The notes beneath the pieces were generated by a model. It did not search any database, was not told the origin of the DNA, and worked only from the letters and a program-made list of their open reading frames with translations. This document shows positions 31,421-41,156 of a stretch of 64,000 bases of DNA, one piece after another. Source of the DNA: Comamonadaceae bacterium (GTDB lineage: Bacteria; Pseudomonadota; Gammaproteobacteria; Burkholderiales; Burkholderiaceae_C); NCBI GenBank assembly GCA_027483665.1, contig JAIXUC010000008.1:93390-157389 (forward strand), given 5' to 3'. Positions within the stretch are counted from its first letter, which is position 1. Each line of letters opens with the position of its first letter. Both the position numbers and the translations under genes were made by a program.

Positions 31421-31721
31421 CTTGCAATCCTTCCTTCAATTGGGCCAACAGCTCCGTGGGCAGGCGGTCCAAATCTGACTTCTTGTAGGCGATCAGAAGC
31501 CAAATCACCTCGCCTCGAACACAGTAGATCACCCGGGCACCGCCTCGTTTGCCTCGGCCAGATACCGACCAACGCACTTTTCTGCAGCCGCCGCTCCCAG
31601 TTATCAGGTCTCCAACATCCGGGTTGGCTGCAATCCAGCCTATCAACTCGTGAATCTCTGCTTCGGTCCAGATTGCTTGGGCATACCGAACAAACACGGG
31701 CGTTACTGCAACGGTGAACAT
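31410..31721 (-). CDS. RelE/HigB-type toxin
   Basis: This 103-residue RelE/ParE-superfamily toxin has the core GGCRKVRWSVSGRGKRGGARVIYCVRG at about 44-70 and the tail WLLIAYKKSDLDRL. Basic residues in this region form the mRNA-cleavage site in characterised relatives, which act on ribosome-bound mRNA. It is the first gene of a toxin-antitoxin pair, in HigBA order, inserted between xdhAB and the glycerate kinase gene. Activity is inferred. Confidence 0.85.
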   Translation of the reverse strand: MFTVAVTPVFVRYAQAIWTEAEIHELIGWIAANPDVGDLITGSGGCRKVRWSVSGRGKRGGARVIYCVRGEVIWLLIAYKKSDLDRLPTELLAQLKEGLQDAH

Positions 31722-31731
31722 CGCCGCAGAC

Positions 31732-31779
31732 TACGGCGACGCCGTATGTCAGTGTATCGGCGTCAGTTCAGGGCTGAAC
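31732..31779. promoter_or_regulatory. Two inverted repeats upstream of the toxin-antitoxin operon (probable operator)
   Basis: TACGGCG-A-CGCCGTA (31732-31746) is a perfect palindrome just before the toxin start. GTTCAG-GG-CTGAAC (31766-31779) is a second, unrelated one 20 bases further. The first is well placed to bind the helix-turn-helix antitoxin. Confidence 0.55.
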
Positions 31780-31839
31780 CTTGAATCAATGACCTGATGC
31801 CGAGGCGATGGCTGATCGACCACCGGACCGACCGAAACC

Positions 31840-33243
<1,404 letters not shown>

Positions 33244-33312
33244 GGATGGTGTGATCGGCGGCTTGATCGGAGTGTCAACGGCGGTGTGAGGCCCGCCCCG
33301 CAGAATAGCCGC

Positions 33313-34740
33313 ATGACCACCCTGCTCATCCACCGCGCCCGCTGCATTGCCACGTTCGACGACGCCCGCACAGAATGGGCCGACGCCTCGCTGCTGGCTG
33401 TCGACGGACGCATCGAGGCCATCGGCCCGGCCGACACCTTCCCGCCGCAACTGATCGACAGCGCAGACGAAGTCATCGATGCGCGTCAGCACGTCGTCAT
33501 CCCCGGTTTGGTGAACACGCACCACCACATGGTGCAGTCGCTGACCCGCGCGGTGCCTGCCGTGCAAAACGCCGAGCTGTTTGCTTGGTTGCGCGGGCTC
33601 TACCCGCTGTGGGCAGGCCTCACACCCGACATGGTGTTCACCTCCACACAAGTGGCCATGGCGGAGTTGCTACTCAGCGGCTGCACGACCACCAGCGACC
33701 ACCTCTACATCTACCCCAACGGCGTGCGGCTGGACGACAGCATCTCAGCCGCGCAAAGCATGGGCATGCGCTTTGTGGCCACGCGCGGCAGCATGAGCGT
33801 GGGCGCATCGCAAGGCGGTTTGCCGCCCGACGATGTGGTGGAACGCGAAGACGCGGTGTTGGCCGATAGCGCCCGGCTGGTGGAGCGCTACCACCAGCGC
33901 GGCTGGGGCGCCATGCAGCAAGTGGCGCTGGCACCGTGCTCGCCGTTCTCGGTGAGCCCAGACCTCATGCGTGAATCGGCCCGGCTGGCGCGGCACTTGG
34001 GCGTGCGCCTGCACACCCACTTGGCAGAAAACGACCACGACGTGGCCTACAGCCTGGCCAAATTCAACCGCACCCCGGCGCAGTACGCGCAAGACCTGGG
34101 CTGGCTGGGCGATGACGTGTGGCACGCCCACTGCGTCAAGCTCGATGACGAAGGCATTCACCTGTTCGCTGCCACCCGCACCGGCGTGGCGCACTGCCCG
34201 TGCAGCAACATGCGCTTGGCCAGCGGCATTGCACCCATTCGCCGCCTGCTGGACGCGGGAGCGCCGGTGGGCCTGGGCGTGGACGGCAGTGCCAGCAACG
34301 ACGGCGCGCAACTGCTGGGGGAAGCGCGCCAAGCCCTGCTGCTGGCCCGCCTGGGCCACGCGCTGCAGCCACCGCGCACCACAGCCGATGGCCGCACCGT
34401 TTACGGCTGCGACGAAGCCCCTGCACAAATGACTGCGCGCGACGCCCTGGCCTTGGCCACCCGAGGCGGTGCCCAAGTGCTGGGCCGCAGCGACATCGGC
34501 CACCTGGCCCCGGGCCAATGCGCCGACCTGGCGCTCTACACGCTAGACACCCTGCCCATGGCCGGCGGCGCGGTGCACGACCCGGTGGCCGCACTCGCCC
34601 TGTGCGCCACCCCGCAGGCCGACTACACCATCGTTCAAGGCCAAGTGCTGGTGCGCCAAGGCCAACTCACGCGGGTGGACTTACCGGTGCTGGTGGAGCG
34701 GCATAACGGGATGGCGCGGGGCTTGACTGCGGGTGTTTGA
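33313..34740 (+). CDS. 8-oxoguanine deaminase
   Basis: This 475-residue amidohydrolase of the AtzB/TrzN-like group has metal site VNTHHHMVQSL (70-72), LHTHLAENDHD, WHAHCVKLDD and GLGVDGSASNDG. It most resembles 8-oxoguanine deaminases, which give urate and ammonia, and this agrees with the urate-degrading neighbours. The ATG at 33313 is divergent from the glycerate kinase with a 69-base gap. Other AtzB-family activities such as hydroxydechloroatrazine hydrolysis are possible. The family is certain, the substrate moderately so. Confidence 0.82.
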   Translation: MTTLLIHRARCIATFDDARTEWADASLLAVDGRIEAIGPADTFPPQLIDSADEVIDARQHVVIPGLVNTHHHMVQSLTRAVPAVQNAELFAWLRGLYPLWAGLTPDMVFTSTQVAMAELLLSGCTTTSDHLYIYPNGVRLDDSISAAQSMGMRFVATRGSMSVGASQGGLPPDDVVEREDAVLADSARLVERYHQRGWGAMQQVALAPCSPFSVSPDLMRESARLARHLGVRLHTHLAENDHDVAYSLAKFNRTPAQYAQDLGWLGDDVWHAHCVKLDDEGIHLFAATRTGVAHCPCSNMRLASGIAPIRRLLDAGAPVGLGVDGSASNDGAQLLGEARQALLLARLGHALQPPRTTADGRTVYGCDEAPAQMTARDALALATRGGAQVLGRSDIGHLAPGQCADLALYTLDTLPMAGGAVHDPVAALALCATPQADYTIVQGQVLVRQGQLTRVDLPVLVERHNGMARGLTAGV

Positions 34741-34814
34741 AGCAACGGGTAGCAAGCCCCGGCGGAGATCCATGCGTGCCGCATGAGTCGTATCCCAAGA
34801 AATACATTTGATTT

Positions 34815-35105
34815 ATGCTCGAAGTTCGACAGACACAAACTTACGTTGTGTGGTTCTCCCGCATCCGCGACAAAGCATCGAGGTCACGTATCGACATCCG
34901 TATCCGTCGCCTCTCGATGGGGAACCCGGGTGATGTGAAGTCAGTCGGCGAGGGTGTGTCGGAACTGCGCATCGACCACGGACCAGGCTACCGCGTGTAC
35001 TTCGTCCAAAGAGGAACCGTATGCGTGGTTCTACTGGCGGGTGGCGACAAATCGACACAGGACAGGGACATTCAAGAAGCAAAGGCGCTGGCGCGCGACA
35101 TATAG
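34815..35105 (+). CDS. Type II toxin, RelE/Gp49-like addiction-module killer protein
   Basis: This 96-residue RelE-superfamily protein has WFSRIRDKASRSRIDIRIRRL at about 13-33, the SELRIDHGPGYRVYFVQRG core and LLAGGDKSTQDRDIQEA at the end. This is the typical pattern of the phage Gp49-like toxin family that pairs with a downstream helix-turn-helix antidote. It is the second toxin-antitoxin module in this 4 kb. Activity is inferred from family. Confidence 0.9.
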   Translation: MLEVRQTQTYVVWFSRIRDKASRSRIDIRIRRLSMGNPGDVKSVGEGVSELRIDHGPGYRVYFVQRGTVCVVLLAGGDKSTQDRDIQEAKALARDI

Positions 35106-35114
35106 GAGATCACG

Positions 35115-35420
35115 ATGGCCAAAACAGTCACCACGCCCTGGGATCCAGCGGACCACCTGAAGTCCGAGGAGGACATGGCCGCCTACTTGGAGGCCGCTTT
35201 TGAAGAAGGCGACCCCGCTTTGGTGGCGGCAGCGCTTGGGGACATTGCCCGCGCCAAGGGGATGTCACAGGTCGCCCGAGATGCTGGCCTGGGGCGCGAG
35301 AGCCTCTACAAGGCACTCTCCCCCGCAGGCAATCCAGAATTTGCAACCATTCTGAAAGTGATTGCAGCACTTGGGCTGCAGCTTCACGCGTCGCCTTCGA
35401 TGAGCAAACGCGTCGCGTGA
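35115..35420 (+). CDS. Type II antitoxin, addiction-module antidote protein
   Basis: This 101-residue protein begins 10 bases after the toxin stop, behind AGGAG. The N-terminal WDPADHLKSEEDMAAYLEAA is the toxin-binding signature of this antidote family. The helix-turn-helix follows: MSQVARDAGLGRESLYKALS at about 54-73. It pairs with the preceding killer protein. Confidence 0.9.
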   Translation: MAKTVTTPWDPADHLKSEEDMAAYLEAAFEEGDPALVAAALGDIARAKGMSQVARDAGLGRESLYKALSPAGNPEFATILKVIAALGLQLHASPSMSKRVA

Positions 35421-35481
35421 ATGGAGCGATCGCGTCAACGGGCTTTGATGGTCTTGGATCGGCTTACCGACCAACTAAATT

Positions 35482-35682
35482 GAACGGGAAGCGCGCAACA
35501 GGTCTCTCGGTCTGGCTGGCGAACTGTTCGTCCTGAACTTTGAGCGAGCCCGGTTGATTCACGAAGGTCGTGAAGAGCTCGCCTCCAAGATTGAGCACAC
35601 GTCCAAAGTGCGAGGCGACCATGAGGGCTACGACATCCTTTCGTTTGAAGCATCTTGGGGTGAGCGGCTAGAACCCCTATAA
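35482..35682 (+). pseudogene. DUF3883-domain protein remnant
   Basis: An open stretch of 66 codons without an ordinary start codon, preceded in frame by a stop, encodes GLAGELFVLNFERARLIHEG, then SKIEHTSKVRGDHEGYDILS and FEASWGERLEPL. This is the N-terminal half of a DUF3883 nuclease-like domain, whose members continue with an EVKTT catalytic segment. Here the frame ends just before that point. DUF3883 proteins are frequent in defence and restriction loci, so this is probably the scar of a lost accessory gene beside the toxin-antitoxin pair. Confidence 0.7.
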
Positions 35683-35712
35683 GTCGGAAGGCCCAGGCCC
35701 ATCACCAACCGA

Positions 35713-36264
35713 TCACCACCCCATGGTCCCCGCCTCCCCCTTGAACGGGCCGACCACATCGGGCGTGACCCAGCCGCCGTAGAAGCCGCCGGGTTGCGGC
35801 TGAGCGGTTTGGCCATCGACGGTGCAGCGCAGGGTGTCGGGGGTGGTGCCCGCATAGAAAGCGACATGGTCGCGCAGGGCTTGGAAAGCGGGCAGAGGCT
35901 GGGGGTAGCTCCAGCCGATGCGCTGCAGGCTGACGCCTCCGGCTTGCACCGTCCAGTACTGCGCCTGGCCTTTCCACTCGCACCAAGAACTGCCCGCTGC
36001 AGGGCGCAGCGCCTGCGCGTTCACATCGGCCAGCGGCAGGTAGAAGGTGGGCGGGTGCGCGGTCTCCAGCACGCGCAGAGCGCGCACCGTGTCGACCACG
36101 CATACCGAGCCCAGCCACACCTGCACGCGGCGCGCATCGGGCAGCAAGGCCGGTGGGCGCGGGTAGTCCCACACCGACTCCTGACCAGGGCCAGGTTCAA
36201 CAGCAAACGGGGGGCGGCGCTGGCCGGTGTGGGTCCAGCCGTGGGTGGTGGTGTTGGATGTCAT
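35713..36264 (-). CDS. DUF427-domain protein
   Basis: This 183-residue soluble protein matches DUF427 (ESVWDYPRPP, FYLPLADV, SSWCEWKGQAQYWTV, WSYPQPLPAF, VAFY). The family has no firmly assigned function. The core is complete, and the N-terminal ~25 residues precede it. The gene stands alone, divergent from the aminotransferase gene with 88 bases between them. There is no link to purine metabolism that I can name. Confidence 0.82.
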   Translation of the reverse strand: MTSNTTTHGWTHTGQRRPPFAVEPGPGQESVWDYPRPPALLPDARRVQVWLGSVCVVDTVRALRVLETAHPPTFYLPLADVNAQALRPAAGSSWCEWKGQAQYWTVQAGGVSLQRIGWSYPQPLPAFQALRDHVAFYAGTTPDTLRCTVDGQTAQPQPGGFYGGWVTPDVVGPFKGEAGTMGW

Positions 36265-36352
36265 TCAGGTGGCTCGCAGGCGACATGGCCCAACCCGAAC
36301 CTTAGCGGATGCAAGCCAAGCCCGTGGTGCGGTGGGCCTCTAACATCTTTGA

Positions 36353-37603
36353 ATGACCAGCCCCTCCGACCTCTCCGGCCCACGCGCGGCAACCACCTCC
36401 AACAGCACACCTGGCCGCATCCCAGGCCGGCGCCTGCTGCATTCCCCTGGCCCCACGCACATTCCCGACGCCGTATTGCACGCCATGGCGGTGCAGCCCA
36501 TGGACTTGGCCGACCCTCGGGTGGACGAGACGATTGCTGCTTGTGAAGAAGGCCTGCGGCGGGTCTTGGGTACCCGCGATGCGCAGGTGTTCATGTACTC
36601 GGCCAACGGCCACGGTGCCTGGGAGGCGGTGTTGGTGAACATCGCCGCGCCCGGCCAAACGGTGCTGATGGCGGGCACCGGGCATTTCTCGGAGGCCTGG
36701 GCCTTGCAGGCCGAAGATTTGGGGCTGATGGTGCAGCGCACGCCGTGGGTGGAGGGCCAGCCCATCGACACCGGCAGCATCGAAGCCGCTTTGCGCGCCG
36801 ATGTAGCCCGCGCCATCGTGGCGGTGCTGGTGGTGCACACCGACACGGCCAGCGGCATCACCAGCGACGTACCCGCCATTCGCGCGGCCATGGATGCCAG
36901 CGGCCACCCCGCGCTGTTGGTGGTGGACGGCGTGGCCTCGGTGGCTGCGGCCCCGCTGTACATGGACGCCTGGCGCGCCAACGTGGTGTTGGGTGCGTCG
37001 CAAAAGGGCCTGATGGTGCCGCCCGGTCTGGCCTATGTGGCGGTGGATGCGCGGGCCTTGGCCGTGGCGCAGGCCAACCCCATGCCGCGCCACTATTGGG
37101 GCTGGCAGTTGCGCGTGGGCGCCCAGTCTTACCGCAAGTTCTGTGGCACGCCGCCCGAGACGCTGCTGTTCGGACTGCGGGCTGCGCTGGGCCTGATCGA
37201 ACAAGAAGGTCTGGAGGCGGTGTGGGCGCGGCATGCGCGGCTGGCCGCTGCGGTGCATGCGGCTGTGGAAGGCTGGCGCGAGGCGGTGAATGTCCCTGGC
37301 GTGATCGACTTCTTTTGCCCAGTACCTGCTGCGCGCTCGGTGTCAGTGACGGCCATCACGCTAGGCGGCGGCCACAGCCCAGACGCGCTGCGGCAAGTGG
37401 CACGCGAGCGTTTTCAGGTGGCCGTGGCTGGCGGCTTGGGGCCTTTGGCCGGGCGCGTGTTTCGCATCGGCCACTTGGGCGACCTGAACGAGGCCATGCT
37501 GTTGGGTGCTTTGGGCGGCGTGCAGGCGGCCATGGATGTGCTGAACATCCCGCACGGCGACGGCGTGGGCCGCGCGATTGCGTACTTGAGCAGGTCGGCC
37601 TGA
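36353..37603 (+). CDS. Alanine/(S)-ureidoglycine-glyoxylate-type aminotransferase
   Basis: This 416-residue class V PLP enzyme has the alanine-glyoxylate aminotransferase layout: LHSPGPTHIPDAVL at about 24-37, SANGHGAWEAVLVN near 83, VVDGVASVAA (cofactor aspartate), and the PLP lysine K218 in GASQKGLMVPPG. In purine degraders a close homologue (PucG) transaminates ureidoglycine with glyoxylate. The neighbours puuD, xdhC, uraH and allC make that role attractive. Serine- or alanine-glyoxylate transamination is the alternative, and sequence alone does not decide. Confidence 0.82.
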   Translation: MTSPSDLSGPRAATTSNSTPGRIPGRRLLHSPGPTHIPDAVLHAMAVQPMDLADPRVDETIAACEEGLRRVLGTRDAQVFMYSANGHGAWEAVLVNIAAPGQTVLMAGTGHFSEAWALQAEDLGLMVQRTPWVEGQPIDTGSIEAALRADVARAIVAVLVVHTDTASGITSDVPAIRAAMDASGHPALLVVDGVASVAAAPLYMDAWRANVVLGASQKGLMVPPGLAYVAVDARALAVAQANPMPRHYWGWQLRVGAQSYRKFCGTPPETLLFGLRAALGLIEQEGLEAVWARHARLAAAVHAAVEGWREAVNVPGVIDFFCPVPAARSVSVTAITLGGGHSPDALRQVARERFQVAVAGGLGPLAGRVFRIGHLGDLNEAMLLGALGGVQAAMDVLNIPHGDGVGRAIAYLSRSA

Positions 37604-37617
37604 GCGCAGCCAACCCT

Positions 37618-38886
37618 TCAGCGCACCGGCGCGCCGCTCAAGAACCAGCGGCCAATGAGTGCACGTTCTTCTTCGGTCAGGCCAGTGCTGTTGTTCATGG
37701 GCATGAGCCGCGTCACCACCACCTGCTGATAGACCGCCTGCGCGTGTTGCTGCAGCGCGGCGGGTGAATCGAGCCGCACGTTTTTCATTTGCACTTGCGC
37801 GCCGTGGCACGCGAGGCAGCGTTGCTCGATGACGGCCTGCACCTGTGCCAATGCGGGCGTGTTTCCGGCAGGCTGCCCAGCTGAAGGGCTTGAAGGCACG
37901 CCGAGCGCCGGAGAGACAGCGGCTGCCGGTCCTGCCGCAGCAGAAGCCACTGGGGGGGCCGGCGGCCGCATCCACACCACCAGCGCCGCCAAGACCACCA
38001 AGCCGACGGCGGCATAGGGCCAGGGGTGGCGGTTGCGGCCCAGGTGAAAGCCGTGGCGCATGACGAAGAACTGCCGAATGGCCGCGCCCGCGAACATCAT
38101 GCCAATCAGCACCAGCCAATTCTGCGGGTGACTCCAGGTGAAGCTGTAGTGGTTGCTGAGCATGGCAAACAGCACCGGCAGCGTGAAGTAGGTGTTGTGT
38201 ACGCTGCGCTGCTTGCCGCGTTGGCCGTGGATGGGGTCCACGGGTTGGCCGGCTTTAATGGCCTGCACCACGCGCCGCTGGCCGGGGATGATGACGAACA
38301 GCACATTGGCGCTCATGGCCGTGGCGATCATGGCGCCCACCAGCAAAAACGCCGCGCGCCCGGCAAACCAGTGGCAGGCCAACCAAGAGGCCGCACACAC
38401 CAGCAGCAGCACAGCAACGCCCACCCGCGCATCGCCCTTCGGACCGTGGCCCAAACGCAGGCAGATTTGGTGATAGGCCAGCCAGAACACCACCAGAAAA
38501 GCCAGCGCCACGGCCACCGCGGCAGGCGGCGACCAAGCCATCTTGGCCGGGTCGATCAGGTAAACCTGTGCGTTCCACAGGTAAGACACGCTCATGAGCG
38601 CAAAGCCCGACAGCCAAGTGGAATAACTCTCCCAATAGAACCAGTGCAGCCGCTCGGGCAAGGCAGGTGGCGCTACGGCGTACTTCACCGGGTGGTAGAA
38701 GCCGCCGCCGTGCACGGCCCACAACTCACCCGTGGCCCCTTGCGCGCGCAGGGCCGGGTTGAGCGGCGGGGTCAGGCTGCTGTCGAGAAAGACAAAGTAG
38801 AACGAAGAGCCGATCCAGGCGATGGCGGTGATGACGTGCACCCAGCGCAGCAACAGGTTGGCCCAGTCGAGGAGGTAACTTTCCAT
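37618..38886 (-). CDS. puuD: Urate hydroxylase PuuD (membrane urate oxidase with cytochrome c domain)
   Basis: PuuD oxidises urate to 5-hydroxyisourate in the inner membrane. The 422-residue protein starts with a membrane helix (LLRWVHVITAIAWIGSSFYF) and has about eight helices up to residue ~300. A Pro/Ala linker and a periplasmic cytochrome c domain with heme motif CLACH at 357-361 follow. Electrons should go to the respiratory chain instead of forming hydrogen peroxide. Its start is 18 bases after the xdhC stop, so xdhC-puuD form an operon linking XDH maturation with the next pathway step. Confidence 0.93.
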   Translation of the reverse strand: MESYLLDWANLLLRWVHVITAIAWIGSSFYFVFLDSSLTPPLNPALRAQGATGELWAVHGGGFYHPVKYAVAPPALPERLHWFYWESYSTWLSGFALMSVSYLWNAQVYLIDPAKMAWSPPAAVAVALAFLVVFWLAYHQICLRLGHGPKGDARVGVAVLLLVCAASWLACHWFAGRAAFLLVGAMIATAMSANVLFVIIPGQRRVVQAIKAGQPVDPIHGQRGKQRSVHNTYFTLPVLFAMLSNHYSFTWSHPQNWLVLIGMMFAGAAIRQFFVMRHGFHLGRNRHPWPYAAVGLVVLAALVVWMRPPAPPVASAAAGPAAAVSPALGVPSSPSAGQPAGNTPALAQVQAVIEQRCLACHGAQVQMKNVRLDSPAALQQHAQAVYQQVVVTRLMPMNNSTGLTEEERALIGRWFLSGAPVR

Positions 38887-38904
38887 AACGGTCTTGCGAG
38901 GTTC

Positions 38905-39750
38905 TCAGGGCGAGGAAAGGTTGAAATGCTGCAACAACTGCGCCACCACCGAAGCGGCGATCACTTCGGGCTGCTTGCCGCCGATACCAGGCAGGCCGAT
39001 AGGGCAAATGACCTGCGACAGCTCCGCCTGGTTGAAGCCGCGTTCTTGCAGGCGGTGCGAGAAAGTAGCCCATTTGGTGCGGCTGCCGATGAGTCCGATG
39101 AAGGGCAAGTCGGCCTGCTGCCGCTGTCGCTTGAGGCAGGCTGCCAGCACGTCCAGGTCTTCTGCATGGCTAAAGCTCATGATCAGCACAGCGGAGCCCG
39201 CTGCAACATCGGCCACAGCCGCTTGCACCGGTTCGGAGTGGTCGGTGCGAACCCAGGAAGGCAAGCCCCGCGGGAAGACGCCCTCGCGGCTGTCCACCCA
39301 ATACACCGCAAAAGGCAGCACAGACGCTGCGCGCACGATGGCTTGGCCCACGTGCCCGCCACCAAACAGCGCCAACTGCCAGCGCGGCTGGGCCAATCGC
39401 ACGGACAGCGCTGCGCGGTCGCGGGCGTCGACCCACTCCAAACGCAGCTCAACCACACCGCCGCAGCACTGCCCCAAGCTGGGCCCCAGTGCAATGCGGC
39501 GCACCAGGGGCAACGCCAGCTCGCCCGCGGAGTGCGGGCCAGCGCTCAGGCATCGGCGGGCCTGCGCCATCGCCTCGAACTCCAGATGGCCGCCGCCCAA
39601 GGTGTTGTATGCAACATCTGGAAACACTGCCATCCAGGCACCCACCTCACGGGGTACCGAACCTTGGCTAGACTGAACCGACACCAGCACGGCAGATGTC
39701 GTCTCCAGTCCGTGCAACAGTTGCTCCAGCGCGGCCATGGGTTGATGCAT
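38905..39750 (-). CDS. xdhC: Xanthine dehydrogenase accessory protein XdhC
   Basis: XdhC binds and sulfurates the molybdenum cofactor and inserts it into XdhB. The 281-residue protein has the N-terminal QGSVPREVGAWMAV, an LGQCCGGVVELRLEWVD segment near 115-130, and a Rossmann-like half with LALFGGGHVGQAIVRA and IGLIGSRTKW. An internal ATG 12 bases in is a possible alternative start. It is separated from xdhAB by 8 kb that contain toxin-antitoxin genes and other inserts. Confidence 0.92.
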   Translation of the reverse strand: MHQPMAALEQLLHGLETTSAVLVSVQSSQGSVPREVGAWMAVFPDVAYNTLGGGHLEFEAMAQARRCLSAGPHSAGELALPLVRRIALGPSLGQCCGGVVELRLEWVDARDRAALSVRLAQPRWQLALFGGGHVGQAIVRAASVLPFAVYWVDSREGVFPRGLPSWVRTDHSEPVQAAVADVAAGSAVLIMSFSHAEDLDVLAACLKRQRQQADLPFIGLIGSRTKWATFSHRLQERGFNQAELSQVICPIGLPGIGGKQPEVIAASVVAQLLQHFNLSSP

Positions 39751-39786
39751 GGCGGGATGTTAGGCGCAGCCAACCCGAGATAGCCC

Positions 39787-40371
39787 ATGCCCGATTCACG
39801 CCAGATCACCCCCGCCTCGCGGCAGCCCGCACTGCGCCGCAGAACCTTGAGCATTTCCTGGGGCCTGGCCGCTGCAGCATTGGCGACAGTGGGGATGGCC
39901 GGTCTGGCCGGCTGCGCTGCCCCACCCCCTCCTGCACCACCACCACCCCCACCGCCACCCCCTCCTGCACCACCACCGCCGCCACCGCCACCCCCTGCGC
40001 CAGCGCCCCCTCCGCCGCCTCCAGGCAAGGTATCTGGCGCGCGCACCCCGCGCGACTACCGCCGGGACGCGGCCAGCCACCTCTACGAACTCAACGCCCA
40101 CCGCATTTTTTCAGGGCGGATGCCGCCTCTGCTGTATGCGATCGGGGTGTTTCAAGTAGACGTCGACCACCGGGGCGAGGTACTGGCGACCGCTTGGATG
40201 CGCGCACCCAGCCACGCGCCAGAAGTGATGGCTGAAATAGAGCGCACCGTGCGCCGCGCCGCGCCCTTTCCGGTGCCGGCCCTGATGGGCCGAGTGACCT
40301 ACACCGACACTTGGCTGTGGGACCGCAGCGGCCGCTTCCAACTGGATACGCTGACGGAAGGCCAACGATGA
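39787..40371 (+). CDS. Lipoprotein with long polyproline linker and TonB-C-like domain
   Basis: This 194-residue protein has lipobox GLAGC (Cys43), and residues 46-79 are almost entirely proline with single alanines. The C-terminal ~100 residues (LYAIGVFQVDVDHRGEVLATAWMR, IERTVRRAAPFPVP) resemble a TonB C-terminal domain. The design suggests a lipid-anchored periplasmic protein whose rigid linker spans distance to reach a partner. The underlying DNA is repeats of CCN codons and is prone to slippage. The gene is translationally coupled to the next small lipoprotein (ATGA). Function unknown. Confidence 0.7.
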   Translation: MPDSRQITPASRQPALRRRTLSISWGLAAAALATVGMAGLAGCAAPPPPAPPPPPPPPPPAPPPPPPPPPAPAPPPPPPGKVSGARTPRDYRRDAASHLYELNAHRIFSGRMPPLLYAIGVFQVDVDHRGEVLATAWMRAPSHAPEVMAEIERTVRRAAPFPVPALMGRVTYTDTWLWDRSGRFQLDTLTEGQR

Positions 40372-40673
40372 CTAGACCCATGCGTGTGCAACGCCAGTGC
40401 TGGCGCAGGCGGGTCGGCTGGGGCGCTTTGGCGGCCTTGTCGTTGTTGGTCGGCTTGTCCAGTGGCTGCGCCGAGCGTCTGAGCCTGGCCAACTACGAAA
40501 AGCTCAAAGTCGGCCAGCCGTACGCCGAGGTGGTGGAAATTTTGGGCGAGCCCACGCGCTGCGATGAACTCTTGGGCGTGCGCACCTGCGACTGGGGCAC
40601 GTCCGAACGCGGTGTCAACGTGCGCTTCGTGGCCAGTCAGGTGCTGTTGACGCAAGCGCGCAATTTGCACTGA
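40368..40673 (+). CDS. Small BamE/SmpA-like lipoprotein
   Basis: This 101-residue protein has an N-terminal signal ending in a lipobox (LSSGC, Cys34). A domain follows with LSLANYEKLKVGQPYAEVVEILGEPTRCDE, which has the shape of the SmpA/OmlA (BamE) fold. The domain is short and ends with TCDWGTSERGVNVRF. Two extra cysteines (in TRCDE and RTCDW) could form a disulfide. It overlaps the upstream proline-rich lipoprotein by four bases, so the two probably act together in the envelope. Not assigned to a pathway. Confidence 0.72.
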   Translation: MTRPMRVQRQCWRRRVGWGALAALSLLVGLSSGCAERLSLANYEKLKVGQPYAEVVEILGEPTRCDELLGVRTCDWGTSERGVNVRFVASQVLLTQARNLH

Positions 40674-40730
40674 TGACGGCAGAAGCCTTCGCGGCCCTGC
40701 TTGGGTCGAAGGCGCTGATTCAAAACCCGC

Positions 40731-41084
40731 TCAAGACCCGCGGTAAGTCGCGTGGCTCCAGGGGCTCACCAGCAACGGCACGTGGTAGTGCTGTGCAGCA
40801 TCGGCCACGCCAAAGTCCAGCGTGACCGCGTCCAAAAAAGGCGGCTCAGGCAAGGCCACACCCCGCTGGCGAAAGTAAGCCGCCACCTCAAAAACCAGCC
40901 GATAGCGCCCGGCGCGCAGGCTGGCGTTGTCATACAAAGGGCCGTCGGGGTTGCGGCCATCAGCGTTCAAAGTGAAGGCTTTGACCAAGCTGGCTTGCTC
41001 CGCGGTCAAGGTGTAGAGCCGCACCGCCATGCCCGCTGCCGGGCTGCCGTGCATGGTGTCCAAAACGTGTGTACTCAATCCCAT
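40731..41084 (-). CDS. uraH: 5-hydroxyisourate hydrolase
   Basis: UraH (transthyretin-like) hydrolyses the PuuD product 5-hydroxyisourate to OHCU. The 117-residue protein shows GLSTHVLDTMHG at the start, the R-NPDG turn (GRNPDG), and the C-terminal HYHVPLLVSPW plus the diagnostic YRGS ending. All catalytic His/Arg positions are present. It is divergent from puuE, with 72 bases between them. An AGGAGG sequence precedes the start. Confidence 0.95.
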   Translation of the reverse strand: MGLSTHVLDTMHGSPAAGMAVRLYTLTAEQASLVKAFTLNADGRNPDGPLYDNASLRAGRYRLVFEVAAYFRQRGVALPEPPFLDAVTLDFGVADAAQHYHVPLLVSPWSHATYRGS

Positions 41085-41156
41085 GGGGCCTCCTGTGAAC
41101 CTGCTGCAACGCCGTTTTCAGTTTAGGGGGCACCGCTATCATCAAACGCAACTGCC

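Noticed and set aside
35421..35682. A complete DUF3883 gene after the antitoxin
   Set aside because: There is no usable start codon, a stop lies just upstream in frame, and the frame ends before the catalytic segment. Only a remnant can be supported.
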